Assembly (NCBI RefSeq): GCF_013170705.1
Contig: NZ_CP033334.1
Coordinates: forward strand, 3,573,501 to 3,637,500
DNA: 64,000 nucleotides
Direction: 5' to 3'
Source: Mesorhizobium loti
GTDB taxonomy: Bacteria; Pseudomonadota; Alphaproteobacteria; Rhizobiales; Rhizobiaceae
Each line of letters starts with the position of its first letter. Position 1 is the stretch's first letter. Position numbers and translations under genes: made by a program. The notes beneath the pieces are model-generated. The model was not told where the DNA came from. It was given only the letters and a program-made list of their open reading frames with translations, and ran no database searches. Below, piece after piece: positions 48,590-58,342 of this stretch.

Positions 48590-50215
48590 ATGCCCCAGCC
48601 ACAACGATCCGTGTCCGACAGCTTGCATCTGCAGGCCGATGTGCTGGTGCTCGGCGGCGGGCCGTCCGCGGCCTGGGCGGCGGTCGCGGCGGCTGAGAGC
48701 GGCGCCAAGGTTGTGTTGGCCGACAAGGGCTATCTCGGCACCAGCGGCGCCACCGCGCCGTCCAACACAGGCACATGGTGCGTGCCGCCGGGCGACAACA
48801 GGCATGCCGTGGTCGAGCGGCGCTGGCAGCGCACCGGCGAGCTCGCCGACCAGCGCTGGATGCTGCGCTGCGTCGACACTGCCTACCGCAACCTGCTCAG
48901 GCTTTCCGAATGGGGTTATCCCTTCCCCAGCGAGGAGGACGGCCGGCTCTACATCGCCAATCTGCGCGGTCCCGATTACATGCGCTTCATGCGCCGCCGC
49001 GTGCTTCTGGCCGGTGTCACCGTGCTCGACCATCACCCGGCACTCGAACTGCTTTCGGACGGCGATGCCATCGTCGGTGCCGCCGGCGTTGCCCGGCAGG
49101 CGGGCCATGACTGGCGCGTCGATGCCAATGCAGTGGTACTGGCGACCGGCGGCTGCGCTTTCCGCGAGCGCATCCTCGGCGGCACCGGCCTGACCGGTGA
49201 CGGCTATCTGATGGCGGCGGAGGCAGGAGCCAGCCTGTCGGGCATGGAGTTCACCGGCAAATACACGCTGGCACCGTACGGCTCCTCGCTCAACAAGGGG
49301 TTGCCGTTCCGCTGGGCCTCGTTCCATCGCGAGGATGGTTCGCCGATCCTCGGGCCGACAGGCGAGCCGTTGCGCAACGGCATTGGCGACCGCGAGGAAG
49401 AAGTGGCGCGCGCGCTGATCGATGGTCCGGTCTATGCGCGGCTCGACCAGGCCGAGCCGGCGCTGCAGGGCTGGCTGCGCCAGGGCCAGCCGAATTGCTT
49501 CGTGCCCTACGACCGCGCCGGCATCGACCCGTTCACCGAGCTGTTCCGTATCACCTTGCGCGCCGAAGGCACGGTGCGCGGCACGGGCGGCGTCGACATC
49601 GTCTCCGACGATTGCGCCACCGGCGTGCCCGGCCTCTATGTAGCCGGTGACGCGGCCAGCCGCGAAATCATGACCGGCGCGGTTTCCGGCGGCGGCGCCG
49701 TCAACTCATCCTGGGCGCTGGCCAGCGGCTGGTGGGCGGGCAAGGGCGCCTCGATCCATGCCAAGCGTCGCGGCGGCAAGGCGTTTCGCGGCACCGTGCA
49801 ATCGCTCGGCCAGGCCGGCTTGAGGCCGGCAGCATCGCCGCGCGCCGACATTGCGGCGGGCGAGGTCATCGACGCCGTGCGCAACGAGGTGACGCCGCTC
49901 GAGGGGAATTTCTTCCGCAGCGGTGCCGGTCTCGATAAGAGCCGGGAGCGGCTGGAGAGCCTCTGGCGCGATGTGCGAGACCATCTGCAGGGCGAGGGGC
50001 TGGATCGGGTCCGCACACGCGAGGCGGCATCGATCGCCGCGGCCGGGCGCTGGTCGGTGGCTGCCGCGCTGCATCGCACCGAAAGCCGCGGCATGCACCG
50101 CCGCACCGACGTGCCGGGCAAGAGCCCTGATCTGGCGCACCGGCTGGTGATCACCGGCGTGGACGCGTTCCGCATTGCCGGCGCGCCCGAGCGGCTCGCG
50201 GAGCTGGCGTCATGA
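48590..50215 (+). CDS. FAD-dependent oxidoreductase of the fumarate reductase/APS reductase flavoprotein group
   Basis: A 541-residue flavoprotein. The FAD Rossmann motif is LVLGGGPSAAWAAVAAAESGA (residues of about 20-40), then DKGYLGTSGATAPSN. LYVAGDAASREIMTGAVSGGGAVNSSWALASG is the C-terminal FAD segment. The active-site Arg/His region is diverged from true fumarate reductase. Its ferredoxin partner is the next gene (four-base overlap), and an SsuABC-like transporter follows, so it may oxidise or reduce an imported sulfonate or similar acid. Function unproven. Confidence 0.85.
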   Translation: MPQPQRSVSDSLHLQADVLVLGGGPSAAWAAVAAAESGAKVVLADKGYLGTSGATAPSNTGTWCVPPGDNRHAVVERRWQRTGELADQRWMLRCVDTAYRNLLRLSEWGYPFPSEEDGRLYIANLRGPDYMRFMRRRVLLAGVTVLDHHPALELLSDGDAIVGAAGVARQAGHDWRVDANAVVLATGGCAFRERILGGTGLTGDGYLMAAEAGASLSGMEFTGKYTLAPYGSSLNKGLPFRWASFHREDGSPILGPTGEPLRNGIGDREEEVARALIDGPVYARLDQAEPALQGWLRQGQPNCFVPYDRAGIDPFTELFRITLRAEGTVRGTGGVDIVSDDCATGVPGLYVAGDAASREIMTGAVSGGGAVNSSWALASGWWAGKGASIHAKRRGGKAFRGTVQSLGQAGLRPAASPRADIAAGEVIDAVRNEVTPLEGNFFRSGAGLDKSRERLESLWRDVRDHLQGEGLDRVRTREAASIAAAGRWSVAAALHRTESRGMHRRTDVPGKSPDLAHRLVITGVDAFRIAGAPERLAELAS

Positions 50216-50538
50216 TCGAGATCGTCTCCGCCACGCGCTGCATCGAGTGCGACATCTGCGTCAAGGTATGCCCGACCAATGTCTTCGACGCGACCGACAA
50301 CGGTGCCCCCATTATCGCGCGACAGGACGACTGCCAGACCTGCTTCCTGTGTGAGATCTATTGCCCGACCGACGCGCTTTACGTGGCCGAATTCGCCGAA
50401 GGGCCGACCGGCATCAGCGAGGCGGAAGTCGAGGGGCGGCTTCTGTTCGGCTCCTATGCTCGCGCGCTCGGCTGGAAGCGGGGCAAGGCCGGCGGCTCGG
50501 AATTCGACCCGACGCACCACATCCGCGTGGCGCAATAG
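50212..50538 (+). CDS. Ferredoxin with two [4Fe-4S] clusters
   Basis: A 108-residue protein with two cluster motifs: CIECDICVKVCP and CQTCFLCEIYCP (CxxCxxCxxxC each). The C-terminal 45 residues are an extra helical tail. It begins four bases inside the flavoprotein end, so the two form an electron-transfer pair as in AprBA-like or FrdAB-like enzymes. Confidence 0.92.
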   Translation: MIEIVSATRCIECDICVKVCPTNVFDATDNGAPIIARQDDCQTCFLCEIYCPTDALYVAEFAEGPTGISEAEVEGRLLFGSYARALGWKRGKAGGSEFDPTHHIRVAQ

Positions 50539-50552
50539 GAGGGGACAAGATC

Positions 50553-51389
50553 ATGGACCGCATCGTCGTCAGCGACATCAAGAAAACCTTCCAGCTCAAG
50601 CCGGGGCAGTTCGTCACCGTCGACGGCGAGGCGACCGATCGCGTCACCGTGCTCGACGGCGTCGATCTGTCCATCCGCAAGGGCGAGTTCATCACGCTGG
50701 TCGGGCCGAGCGGCTCCGGCAAATCGGTGCTGCTCGACATCATCGGCGGATTGACGCAGGCGACCGGCGGGGACGTCCAGCTCGACGGAAGGCGGATCAC
50801 CAGGCCTGATCCCAAGACCGGCTATGTCTTCCAGCAGTATGCGCTGTTCCCCTGGCGCACGGCGCTGGCCAACATCGAATACGCGCTGGAGGTGCGCGGC
50901 GTCGCCAAGGCCGAGCGTACGGCCACCGCCCGTCACCTGCTGTCGCTATTCGGCCTTGCCGGCTTCGAGGACCGTTTCCCTAACCAGCTCTCCGGCGGCA
51001 TGCAGCAACGCGTGGCAATCGCGCGGGCGCTGGCCAGCAACCCTGAAGTGCTGTTGATGGATGAGCCCTTCGCCGCTCTCGACCAGCAGACGCGCGAACT
51101 GCTGCAGGGCGAACTGCTCAGGATCTGGGGCAAGATCAAGACGACGATCATTTTCGTCACCCACTCCATCGACGAGGCGATCTTCCTCGCCGACCGGGTG
51201 GTGGTGATGACCGCGCGGCCAGGCGCGGTCAAGGAGATCATCGACATCGACCTGCCGAGGCCACGCGACGGCGACATCCGCGCCAGCACCGCCTTCAACG
51301 ATTACCGCGCCCGCGTCTGGGACGTGCTGCGCGACGAGGTCAACAAGGCACAGAAGGACTGGACGCTGTCGCCAGCCTTCAGCCATTGA
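50553..51389 (+). CDS. ABC transporter ATPase, SsuB/TauB-like
   Basis: A 278-residue ATPase: Walker A GPSGSGKSV, Q-loop VFQQYALFPW, signature LSGGMQQRVAIARAL, Walker B LLMDEPFAALD and switch VTHSIDEA. Walker A ends in Ser-Val, a small deviation. ATG at 50553 follows AGGAGGGG; the open frame upstream overlaps the ferredoxin and is not real. It supplies energy for the next permease. Confidence 0.9.
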   Translation: MDRIVVSDIKKTFQLKPGQFVTVDGEATDRVTVLDGVDLSIRKGEFITLVGPSGSGKSVLLDIIGGLTQATGGDVQLDGRRITRPDPKTGYVFQQYALFPWRTALANIEYALEVRGVAKAERTATARHLLSLFGLAGFEDRFPNQLSGGMQQRVAIARALASNPEVLLMDEPFAALDQQTRELLQGELLRIWGKIKTTIIFVTHSIDEAIFLADRVVVMTARPGAVKEIIDIDLPRPRDGDIRASTAFNDYRARVWDVLRDEVNKAQKDWTLSPAFSH

Positions 51390-51399
51390 GGAGCTAGCC

Positions 51400-52272
51400 A
51401 TGGCCTACCTGACCGAAAAGCTTGGCCCCGCCATCGGTTTTCGCGGCGTTGCCGGGGCGGCGCCAAGGGCTGGCCGCGCCGCCAAGGCCCGAAGGAAGAG
51501 CGCGCATTTCGGCACTTTCGTCTACGGCTTGCCGCTGCTCGGCCTGTTCTTCCTGCTGTGGGAGATCGCGCCGCGGCTCGGCTGGCTCAACCGCATCTTC
51601 TTTCCGCCGCTGAGCGAGGTGATGGTGGCGTGGTGGAACCTGCTCGCCTCGGGCGTGCTGATCGAACATATCGGCATCAGCCTGCAGCGCGCCGCGATCG
51701 GTTTCGCGCTCGGCGTGGTGGTGGCCATTCCGCTCGGCCTCTTGATGGGACGCTATGCGCTGTTCGAGAAGGTCAGCGACCTCCTGGTGCAGACGCTGCG
51801 CAACACCTCGCAATTCGCGCTGCTGCCGGTGTTCATTCTTTTGCTCGGCATTGGCGAGGAATCGAAGGTGGCCATCACCTTCTACTCCTCGGTGTTCTTC
51901 CTGCTGGTCAACACGATCAGCGGCGTCAAATCGGTCGATCCGCTGCTGATCAAGGCGGCACGCTCGATGGGCACGTCCGACTTCGACCTGTTCCGCAAAG
52001 TCATCCTGCCGGCCAGCATTCCCTCGATCGTCGCCGGCGCGCGGCTGGCGGTCAAATCCTCGCTGTTCGCTGTCATCGGCGCCGAGATGCTGGCGGCCAA
52101 ATCCGGCCTCGGCTTCCTCATCCAGAACTCGCAGCTGATGATGGAGACGGGCGACATGTATGCCGGCATCCTGACGCTCACCGTCATCGGGCTGACCGTC
52201 AACTACCTGCTCGTCTGGTTCGAGCGCTGGGCGACCGCCTGGAAAGGCCAGTCCGAGTCTTCGCTCATTTAA
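51400..52272 (+). CDS. ABC transporter permease, SsuC/TauC-like
   Basis: A 290-residue protein with an Arg/Ala-rich N-terminal tail and six membrane helices (FVYGLPLLGLFFLLWEIAPRL the first). The EAA loop is VDPLLIKAARSMGTSDFDLFRKVILPASIPS. It belongs to the nitrate/sulfonate/taurine permease family. Flanked by its ATPase and binding protein. Confidence 0.9.
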   Translation: MAYLTEKLGPAIGFRGVAGAAPRAGRAAKARRKSAHFGTFVYGLPLLGLFFLLWEIAPRLGWLNRIFFPPLSEVMVAWWNLLASGVLIEHIGISLQRAAIGFALGVVVAIPLGLLMGRYALFEKVSDLLVQTLRNTSQFALLPVFILLLGIGEESKVAITFYSSVFFLLVNTISGVKSVDPLLIKAARSMGTSDFDLFRKVILPASIPSIVAGARLAVKSSLFAVIGAEMLAAKSGLGFLIQNSQLMMETGDMYAGILTLTVIGLTVNYLLVWFERWATAWKGQSESSLI

Positions 52273-52303
52273 GCCATTCATTCCAATCAGGAAGGATTTT
52301 CCC

Positions 52304-53323
52304 ATGACCAGCATCGCATTCGATGGATTTCGCCGGCTGCTCCTGAAGGGCGCCATTGCCGTCGTCATTGGCCTTGGCGGCATGCCCGCCTTCGCGCAGG
52401 ACAAGCCCGATGTGATCCGCATCGGCAGCACCGCGCCCGGGCATCTCAAATTCATCCTCGCCCAGAAGGATGGCTGGTGGGACAAGGAATTCGCCAAGGA
52501 CGGCATCAAGGTTGAATTGGTGACCTTCAATGGCGGCTCGGAGGCGACGACGGCGTTGGCCACCGGCGCCATCGAGGTGACCTATACCGGCAACAACCCG
52601 GCGCTGCGCGTCGCCGCGTCCGGCGCCGATGTCAAGCTGATCGGCCTGTCGAGCTATGTCAGGGCGGGCGGCTCCTACGTCGTCGTCAAGGCCAACTCGC
52701 CGCTCACGACCCTGCAGGACCTCAAGGGCAAGAAGGTCGCCTATCTCACCGGCACGGTGAGGCATTCGAATTTCAGCAAGGCGCTGAACAGCGTCGGCCT
52801 GACCACGAATGACGTCGAGGGGCTGAACCTGCCTTTCGAGGCCTCCGGCCCCGCGCTATTGCGCGGCGACATCGACGCCATCGTCGAGACGGACTCGACA
52901 GCGGCCAAGCTGGTCGACACCGGCGAGGCGCGGGTGCTGTTCGACACAAGCACGCATCCGGAGTGGAACGTGCCCAACGTCATCTCGGTCAACGGCGCTT
53001 TCGCGGCGAAATATCCCGACCTGGTCAAGCGGCTGCTGAAGGTCGATATCGAGATTTCGCGCTGGGCCGACGCGCATCCCGACGAGACGATCAAGACCTT
53101 TGTCGAGGCGACCAAATCGTCGGAGAAGTCAGTGCGCAAGACCTATGCCGACGGCGTGTTCCACCAGGATCCCAAACTCACCGACGACGCCATCGACGCC
53201 TTGAAGGGCGAGGAGAAATTCATGGCTGGCGCCGGGCTTTTGAAGGGTTCGATCGACTACGGCAAATGGGTCGACAAGAGTTTCGTCGACGCCGCCGCCG
53301 CGCAGGTCGCCGCCGTCCAGTAA
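52304..53323 (+). CDS. ABC transporter substrate-binding protein, SsuA/TauA-like
   Basis: A 339-residue periplasmic protein with signal (LLLKGAIAVVIGLGGMPAFAQ). VIRIGSTAPGHLKFILAQKDGWWDKEFAKDGIKVELVTFNGGSEATTALATG (residues of about 28-80) is the standard start of sulfonate-binding SsuA relatives. KKVAYLTGTVRHSNFSKAL and AFAAKYPDLVKRLLKVDIEI follow. Ligand unknown; a sulfonate or related acid is likely. Last gene of the flavoprotein-transporter operon. Confidence 0.88.
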   Translation: MTSIAFDGFRRLLLKGAIAVVIGLGGMPAFAQDKPDVIRIGSTAPGHLKFILAQKDGWWDKEFAKDGIKVELVTFNGGSEATTALATGAIEVTYTGNNPALRVAASGADVKLIGLSSYVRAGGSYVVVKANSPLTTLQDLKGKKVAYLTGTVRHSNFSKALNSVGLTTNDVEGLNLPFEASGPALLRGDIDAIVETDSTAAKLVDTGEARVLFDTSTHPEWNVPNVISVNGAFAAKYPDLVKRLLKVDIEISRWADAHPDETIKTFVEATKSSEKSVRKTYADGVFHQDPKLTDDAIDALKGEEKFMAGAGLLKGSIDYGKWVDKSFVDAAAAQVAAVQ

Positions 53324-53334
53324 GTCAGAAGCGT

Positions 53335-53360
53335 CGGGCGGCGCTGCGCCGCTCGTCCCG
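53335..53360. terminator. Hairpin between convergent genes
   Basis: CGGGCGGCG and CGCCGCTCG/TCCCG pair (six perfect GC pairs GCGGCG/CGCCGC plus outer pairs) around CTG. It lies in the 42-base gap between the convergent binding-protein and LacI genes, without a T run. Confidence 0.5.
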
Positions 53361-53365
53361 ATCCG

Positions 53366-54394
53366 TCAGATTTCCGGGATGTTCTCCTTGAAGATCACCT
53401 GCAGCCTGGGCTGGTGCAATTCATAGGGGAGCCCCCGGACCGCATGGGTCAAGGTGTTGAGTGCTTCGCGGGCCTCGACGCGCGGGTTCTGGTCGATGAC
53501 CGCGTCGAGCGTGCCGTCGAGCAGCAGGTCCTTGGTGCCGTCCGTCACCTCATGGCCGAGAAAGACCATGGATTGCGCACGGCCGCGCTCCTTGAGCGCG
53601 CGTGCGATGCCGGTGTTGCCGGCGCCGACATTGTAGATCGCGGCAAGGTCGGGGTGCCGCTCCAGAAGCGCCGATGCCTCCGAATAGGCCTTTTCGCGGT
53701 CGTCGAGCATCTCGCGCATCTCGACGATCTCGAGATTGGGGGATTCCTCGGTCAATATGTGCCGGAACCCCATCTCGCGTTCCTCATGGCCGCGATAAGA
53801 CAGCGAGCCGGCGAACAGCGCCACCTTGCCGGGACGTTCCGGGCCCATGAAACGCTTGAGCAGATAGCCGGCCAGGCGACCCGCGGCACGGTTGTCGATG
53901 CCGATATAGGCGACCCTCGGCACATGCAGGATGTCGGAGGCGATGGTCACCACCTTGACGTCATTGGCCGACAGCGAGCGGATCGCCTCGCGTACCGTTG
54001 GATGGTCTAGCGCGATGACGCCGACGCCTTGCGTCTGGCCGCGCAGATCCTGCAGCAGACGGGCAAGCCGGTCTGGATTGAAGCCTTCAATCGTGGCGAT
54101 GTGCACGTCGAGATCGGGGCGCGCCAGGGCCTGTGCCTCGATGTGGCGGTGCAGCATCTTGATGAAGGAGTTGGTGCCGGCCGGCAGCGCGAAGTCGAGC
54201 CTCATGACCTCGCCGGATGAGGGCCTCGGCGGTGCCCCGTTCGGACTTTCGGCGATGTAGCCGAGGCGCTGCGCCATTTCGAGCACGATGTCGCGCGTGC
54301 GCGCCCGCACGCCGGGACGGTTGTTGAGCACGCGGTCGACGGTGGCTGCGGAAACGCCAGCTTCCCGGGCTATGTCAGTCAGGGTGGAACGCAC
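53366..54394 (-). CDS. LacI-family transcriptional regulator
   Basis: A 342-residue regulator. The N-terminal helix-turn-helix is TLTDIAREAGVSAATVDRVLNNRPGVRARTRDIVLE (residues of about 4-38), followed by the hinge and a periplasmic-binding-like core (LDFALPAGTNSFIKMLHRHI, VIALDHPTVREAI, YIGIDNRAAGRLAGYLL, AIYNVGAGNTGIARAL). It is of the type with a type I sugar-binding core. Divergent from the sugar ABC operon at 54752, which it most likely represses in the absence of the sugar. Confidence 0.92.
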   Translation of the reverse strand: MRSTLTDIAREAGVSAATVDRVLNNRPGVRARTRDIVLEMAQRLGYIAESPNGAPPRPSSGEVMRLDFALPAGTNSFIKMLHRHIEAQALARPDLDVHIATIEGFNPDRLARLLQDLRGQTQGVGVIALDHPTVREAIRSLSANDVKVVTIASDILHVPRVAYIGIDNRAAGRLAGYLLKRFMGPERPGKVALFAGSLSYRGHEEREMGFRHILTEESPNLEIVEMREMLDDREKAYSEASALLERHPDLAAIYNVGAGNTGIARALKERGRAQSMVFLGHEVTDGTKDLLLDGTLDAVIDQNPRVEAREALNTLTHAVRGLPYELHQPRLQVIFKENIPEI

Positions 54395-54556
54395 CGTCTT
54401 TCATCTCCTCAATGCATCAAGATCGTGCAATGCCGGCCGCCGGCATGATGGCGACGGCACCCGCTATCCGCGATTCTGATGGGAAATGATGTATCCGGCC
54501 TTGGCCGAAGCGCAAGCCGCCGGGCTAAATCAGGTCGCCTGACGGTTCGGAGCCGG

Positions 54557-54579
54557 GATGGGAAAGCACATTTCCCATC
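54557..54579. promoter_or_regulatory. Candidate LacI-type operator (perfect inverted repeat)
   Basis: GATGGGAAA, five spacer bases, TTTCCCATC. It is in the 357-base region between the LacI regulator and the ABC operon, where a LacI-family protein should bind. A related half site, GATGGGAAATGATG, is at 54478-54491. No other gene was seen in this region. The exact operator of this regulator is not known, so the link is inferred. Confidence 0.55.
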
Positions 54580-54751
54580 AATTCGAGGCATCAGGAGCGA
54601 TGCATGGACCTTGGTATGACGCATTTCCTCGCCTTATTGCGATGTTGTGAGGTGTTTTGATTATTTATGATGTTGACAGCCTTCCGATACTGCCGTCAAT
54701 ATCCCTCATGGGCTCGTGGAGGAAACATTGAGCCCTGAGGGAGGAATTCCA

Positions 54752-56365
54752 ATGTCTGATCTGATCCGCATATCGCGACGCCGATTGCTGGCGTCCGGAG
54801 GAAAGGCGGCGGCGTTCGTGGCCGCGGCCGGCATCGCACCGCAATTCATTCGTCCCGGCCGCGCCTTTGCGGCCGACGCGCTGGCGCCTGGCATGATCGG
54901 CGGCCCGACCGGTTTCGAGGGCGCCGAGCGTTATCAATACGGCGCGGACACACCGGAAGGCCGCGCCATCGAGGCCGCCAAGGCGCTGAAGGGCGCAGGC
55001 AAGGCGCCGGCTAGAATCGTGCTCGGCCTGTCGGACGGCTCGATCGGCCAGCTGACGCAGCCTTTCCCGGCCGGCGCGCCATCGATCAAGGAGCTGTGGG
55101 AAAAGGAAACCGGCATTCCGATCGAGATCGTCGGCCTGCCGAACGGCCAGGAATTCACCAAGACGATGCAGGATATCTCCACCAAGGGTGGGGCCTACGA
55201 CATCTATTCAACCGAATGGAACCGCCTCGGCGACCTCGCCGAGACCGGCGGCATCGCCAAGCTGGACGACTTCGTCGCCCAGTACAAGCCCGAGTGGGAC
55301 GATCCCAAGACCGGCTATGTCGACGGCGCCAAGGGCGTGTCGCTGCTCAACAAATATCGCGGCTCGAACTATGGCGTGTCGCTCGACGGCGACTTCCAGA
55401 CCTGGGTCTACCGCACCGACCTGTTCGGCGGCGCCGCCGAGCAGAAGGCCTTCAAGGACAAATACGGCTACGACCTGGCGCCGCCGAAGACCTGGAAGCA
55501 GCACAGCGACATCGCCGCCTTCTTCCAGCGCCCCGACAAGGGCCTGTTCGGCTCGACCGACCTGCGCAACCAGGGTTGGGGCTACACCAACTGGTACCAG
55601 CGCTATGTCTCGATGGCCTCGCCCAACCAGTTCCTGTTCGGCGACGACGGCAAGCCGCTGATCAATTCCGAACACGGCATCGCCGCCACCAACGAATATG
55701 TGGAATCGCTCGTCCATCATTCACCGGATGCGATCTCATGGGGCTGGCCGGAGCAGTATGGCAATTTCGCCAAGGGGGGTGCCGCAATGACCTGCGCCTT
55801 CTCCAATCTGCCGAAATTCCTCGACAATGCCGGCAACAAGGATTCGGCCGTCACCGGCAAGATCGGCACGATGCTGCCGCCGGGACGCGAGATCGACGGC
55901 AAACTGATCAGCCGCTCGGTGCTGTGGTTCTCGCTGACCGGCATGGTCTCGTCGCAGTCGAAAAACCAGGAAGTCGCCTACCTCCTGCTGCAATGGCTGG
56001 GCTCGGCCCGCATCTATGCCTGGATGAGCGCCAATCCCGGCGGCTATCTCGATCCGTTCCGGCTTTCGGATTTCTCCGATCCGCTGGTGCGCCAGACCTA
56101 TCATGCCTACCACATGGATGTGGTGCGCGAGACCGTCGCCCGCACGGTGCCGACCATCAACTATCCCGGCGCCACCGCCTTCCACAACGCCCTGGACGAA
56201 AACCTCATGGCCTCGCTGACCAAGGCCAAGACCGCTGAACAGGCGATGGCCGACACCGAAGCCGAGTGGAAGAAGATCGCCCGGCGGATCGGCGAGGACA
56301 AATTGCTCGAAGCCATCAGAACCAACAAGGAGGCCTGGCCGACCGTTCTCGATCCGATCAGCTGA
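54752..56365 (+). CDS. ABC transporter substrate-binding protein (CUT1 sugar type), Tat-exported
   Basis: A 537-residue protein. The start [20 protein letters not shown] contains the twin-Arg SRRRLL Tat motif and is preceded by a GGGAGGAATT site; the frame is open a dozen codons upstream. The mature part is a type 2 binding fold: [64 protein letters not shown] and ending [22 protein letters not shown]. Tat export suggests folding, perhaps with a metal, before export. It binds a sugar or polyol for the following transporter. Confidence 0.88.
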   Translation: MSDLIRISRRRLLASGGKAAAFVAAAGIAPQFIRPGRAFAADALAPGMIGGPTGFEGAERYQYGADTPEGRAIEAAKALKGAGKAPARIVLGLSDGSIGQLTQPFPAGAPSIKELWEKETGIPIEIVGLPNGQEFTKTMQDISTKGGAYDIYSTEWNRLGDLAETGGIAKLDDFVAQYKPEWDDPKTGYVDGAKGVSLLNKYRGSNYGVSLDGDFQTWVYRTDLFGGAAEQKAFKDKYGYDLAPPKTWKQHSDIAAFFQRPDKGLFGSTDLRNQGWGYTNWYQRYVSMASPNQFLFGDDGKPLINSEHGIAATNEYVESLVHHSPDAISWGWPEQYGNFAKGGAAMTCAFSNLPKFLDNAGNKDSAVTGKIGTMLPPGREIDGKLISRSVLWFSLTGMVSSQSKNQEVAYLLLQWLGSARIYAWMSANPGGYLDPFRLSDFSDPLVRQTYHAYHMDVVRETVARTVPTINYPGATAFHNALDENLMASLTKAKTAEQAMADTEAEWKKIARRIGEDKLLEAIRTNKEAWPTVLDPIS

Positions 56366-56423
56366 TCCGTCTCCCTGGATCAGAGCCGGAGGGGAGGGGC
56401 GAAAGCTCTTCCCCTCCGCACCA

Positions 56424-56496
56424 GAGCATGATCCCGAAAAAGTGGGACCCGGTTTTCTCGGACAAACGGTTTTCCGTTTGTCCAGAGATCATGCTC
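56424..56496. repeat. Rhizobial intergenic palindromic repeat (RIME/REP-like)
   Basis: It starts GAGCATGATC and ends with the inverse GATCATGCTC. Inside are CCCGAAAAAGTGGGACCCGG, the common core of these repeats, and a stem GGACAAACGG/CCGTTTGTCC. I recognise this as the intergenic mosaic repeat widespread in Rhizobiaceae and Phyllobacteriaceae. It lies between the binding protein and permease genes and could lower or protect the downstream message. Confidence 0.85.
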
Positions 56497-56525
56497 CCTC
56501 TAACGCCACCAGCAAAAGCAGCCAG

Positions 56526-57386
56526 ATGAAGCGTTCCGTTCCTTTCGAGATATTCCGCTACGCTGCGATCCTCGCGGCGATGGCGGTGACGCTGGTGCCG
56601 ATCCTGTGGATGGTGTCGATGGCCTTCAAGCCGATCGCCGAATGGTCGGCGACCGGTGTCGACCTGACCTGGTGGCCGAAGAACCCGACACTCAGCAATT
56701 TCCAGTTCGTCTTCGGCGAATCCACCAACAATTTGATCGTGGCGCTCGACCGCACCGCGCTGAAGCCGATCCTGTCGTCGCTGCTCTCGGCGGTGTTCGG
56801 CACCGCGATCGCCATGTCGGCGGGCACGGCCGCTGCCTACGGCCTGTCGCGCTTCGGCTCCGGACAGAATCTGCCGCTGGCGCTGATCCAGCTCAGGCTG
56901 TTTCCGCCGATGGCGGTGATGATCCCTGTCATGATCATGTGGTCGTTCCTGAACTTCACCGACAGCTGGTGGGGGCTGGCCCTGATCTACGGCATCGTCA
57001 CCTTGCCGTTCGCCTTCTGGCTGATGAAGACCTTCTTCGACGACATGCCGCGCGAGATCGAGGAAGCCGCCCTGGTCGAAGGCTGCTCGCGGCTGCGCGT
57101 CTTCACCCGCATCACGCTGCCGATGATGCGCGCGCCGCTCGCGAGTGCTGCCCTCTTCGTCTTCATCCTCAACTGGTCGGACTATCTGATCGCGCTGCTT
57201 CTGACGACGCGCGAATGGGTGACGATCCCCGTCTACATGGCCTCGCTGTCGTCCTCGATGACCGGCCAGCTCTATGGTGCCAAGGCAGCGCTGGGGCTCA
57301 TCGCCGCCGTGCCGCCGGTCATCATGGGCATCGCCATCCAGCGCCATCTGGTGCGCGGGCTGACTTTTGGAGCGCTCAAGCAATGA
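56526..57386 (+). CDS. ABC sugar transporter permease, MalG type
   Basis: A 286-residue membrane protein ([28 protein letters not shown]) with six helices. The EAA loop is [31 protein letters not shown]. The open frame upstream reads through the intergenic repeat and is not coding; MKRSVPFE at 56526 is the start. Its stop overlaps the second permease start (ATGA). Confidence 0.9.
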   Translation: MKRSVPFEIFRYAAILAAMAVTLVPILWMVSMAFKPIAEWSATGVDLTWWPKNPTLSNFQFVFGESTNNLIVALDRTALKPILSSLLSAVFGTAIAMSAGTAAAYGLSRFGSGQNLPLALIQLRLFPPMAVMIPVMIMWSFLNFTDSWWGLALIYGIVTLPFAFWLMKTFFDDMPREIEEAALVEGCSRLRVFTRITLPMMRAPLASAALFVFILNWSDYLIALLLTTREWVTIPVYMASLSSSMTGQLYGAKAALGLIAAVPPVIMGIAIQRHLVRGLTFGALKQ

Positions 57387-58342
57387 GCGCGGTGATTGCC
57401 ACGATTTCGGAGGACGCGATGAAGGCCGTCCAGGCAAAGCCGGCGCCGCGCGATGAAGGAGCAAAGCTGGGCTTCCGGCTGACGCTGCCGGCGCAGATCC
57501 TGGTGCTGTTCATCTCGGTCTTTCCGCTGCTCATGCAGCTCTACATCAGCGTCACCGACTGGTCGCCGCTTTCGGGCCTCGGCTGGTGGAATGCCTGGGA
57601 GATGTGGAACAGCTTTGCCAACTATACGGACCTTGCCGCCGATGCGCGCTTCTGGAGCGCGCTGAAGCGCACGGCGATCGTCATGATCGTCTGCGTGCCG
57701 GCCGAATTCCTGCTGGGCCTGGCGCTGGCGACGCTGTTCGCGGACGATTTTCCGGGCAAGCGCATCTTCTATTCGATCCTGCTGACGCCGATGATGGTGG
57801 TGCCGGCGGTGGCCGGCTACATGTTCTTCATGCTGTTCCAGTCCGGCGGCCCGGTGAACGACATCCTGTCCGCCATATCAGGTACACAGGTCACCATCGC
57901 CTGGCTGTCGGACCCGACGCTGGCGCTGATCGCGGTGATGATCGCTGATATCTGGCAATGGACGCCGCTGATGTTCCTGATCCTGCTTGCCGGCCTGGTC
58001 GGCGTGCCGGAGGACCAGATCAAGGCGGCTACCTTGCTCGGCGCCAATCCTTGGCAGCGCTTCGTCACCATCGTGCTGCCGAAGATGAAGACCATCATCA
58101 TCATCGCGCTGGCGATCCGCGTGATCGAGAACTTCAAGATCTTCGACACGCTCTACATCATGACCGGCGGTGGTCCCGGCGTCGCCACGGAAACGATCTC
58201 GGTCTACATCTACAAGGTCACGACGCAGGACCTGATCTGGGGTTATGTGGCGGCGATCGCGCTGGCCATCCTGATCGTCCTCTCCGTCGTCGCCGTGTTC
58301 GCCATGAAGCGCATGGCGCGGGCAGGGCAGGTGGCGGCATGA
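57383..58342 (+). CDS. ABC sugar transporter permease, MalF type
   Basis: A 319-residue membrane protein. After 35 polar residues, [28 protein letters not shown] begins the six helices; the EAA loop reads [28 protein letters not shown]. The start ATG overlaps the previous stop. Order MalG then MalF is the reverse of the Escherichia coli layout but usual in some rhizobial sugar operons. Confidence 0.9.
   Translation: MSAVIATISEDAMKAVQAKPAPRDEGAKLGFRLTLPAQILVLFISVFPLLMQLYISVTDWSPLSGLGWWNAWEMWNSFANYTDLAADARFWSALKRTAIVMIVCVPAEFLLGLALATLFADDFPGKRIFYSILLTPMMVVPAVAGYMFFMLFQSGGPVNDILSAISGTQVTIAWLSDPTLALIAVMIADIWQWTPLMFLILLAGLVGVPEDQIKAATLLGANPWQRFVTIVLPKMKTIIIIALAIRVIENFKIFDTLYIMTGGGPGVATETISVYIYKVTTQDLIWGYVAAIALAILIVLSVVAVFAMKRMARAGQVAA

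Noticed and set aside
56442..56525. Extended N-terminus of the MalG-type permease
   Set aside because: The extra codons are translated intergenic repeat DNA; the membrane protein starts at 56526.
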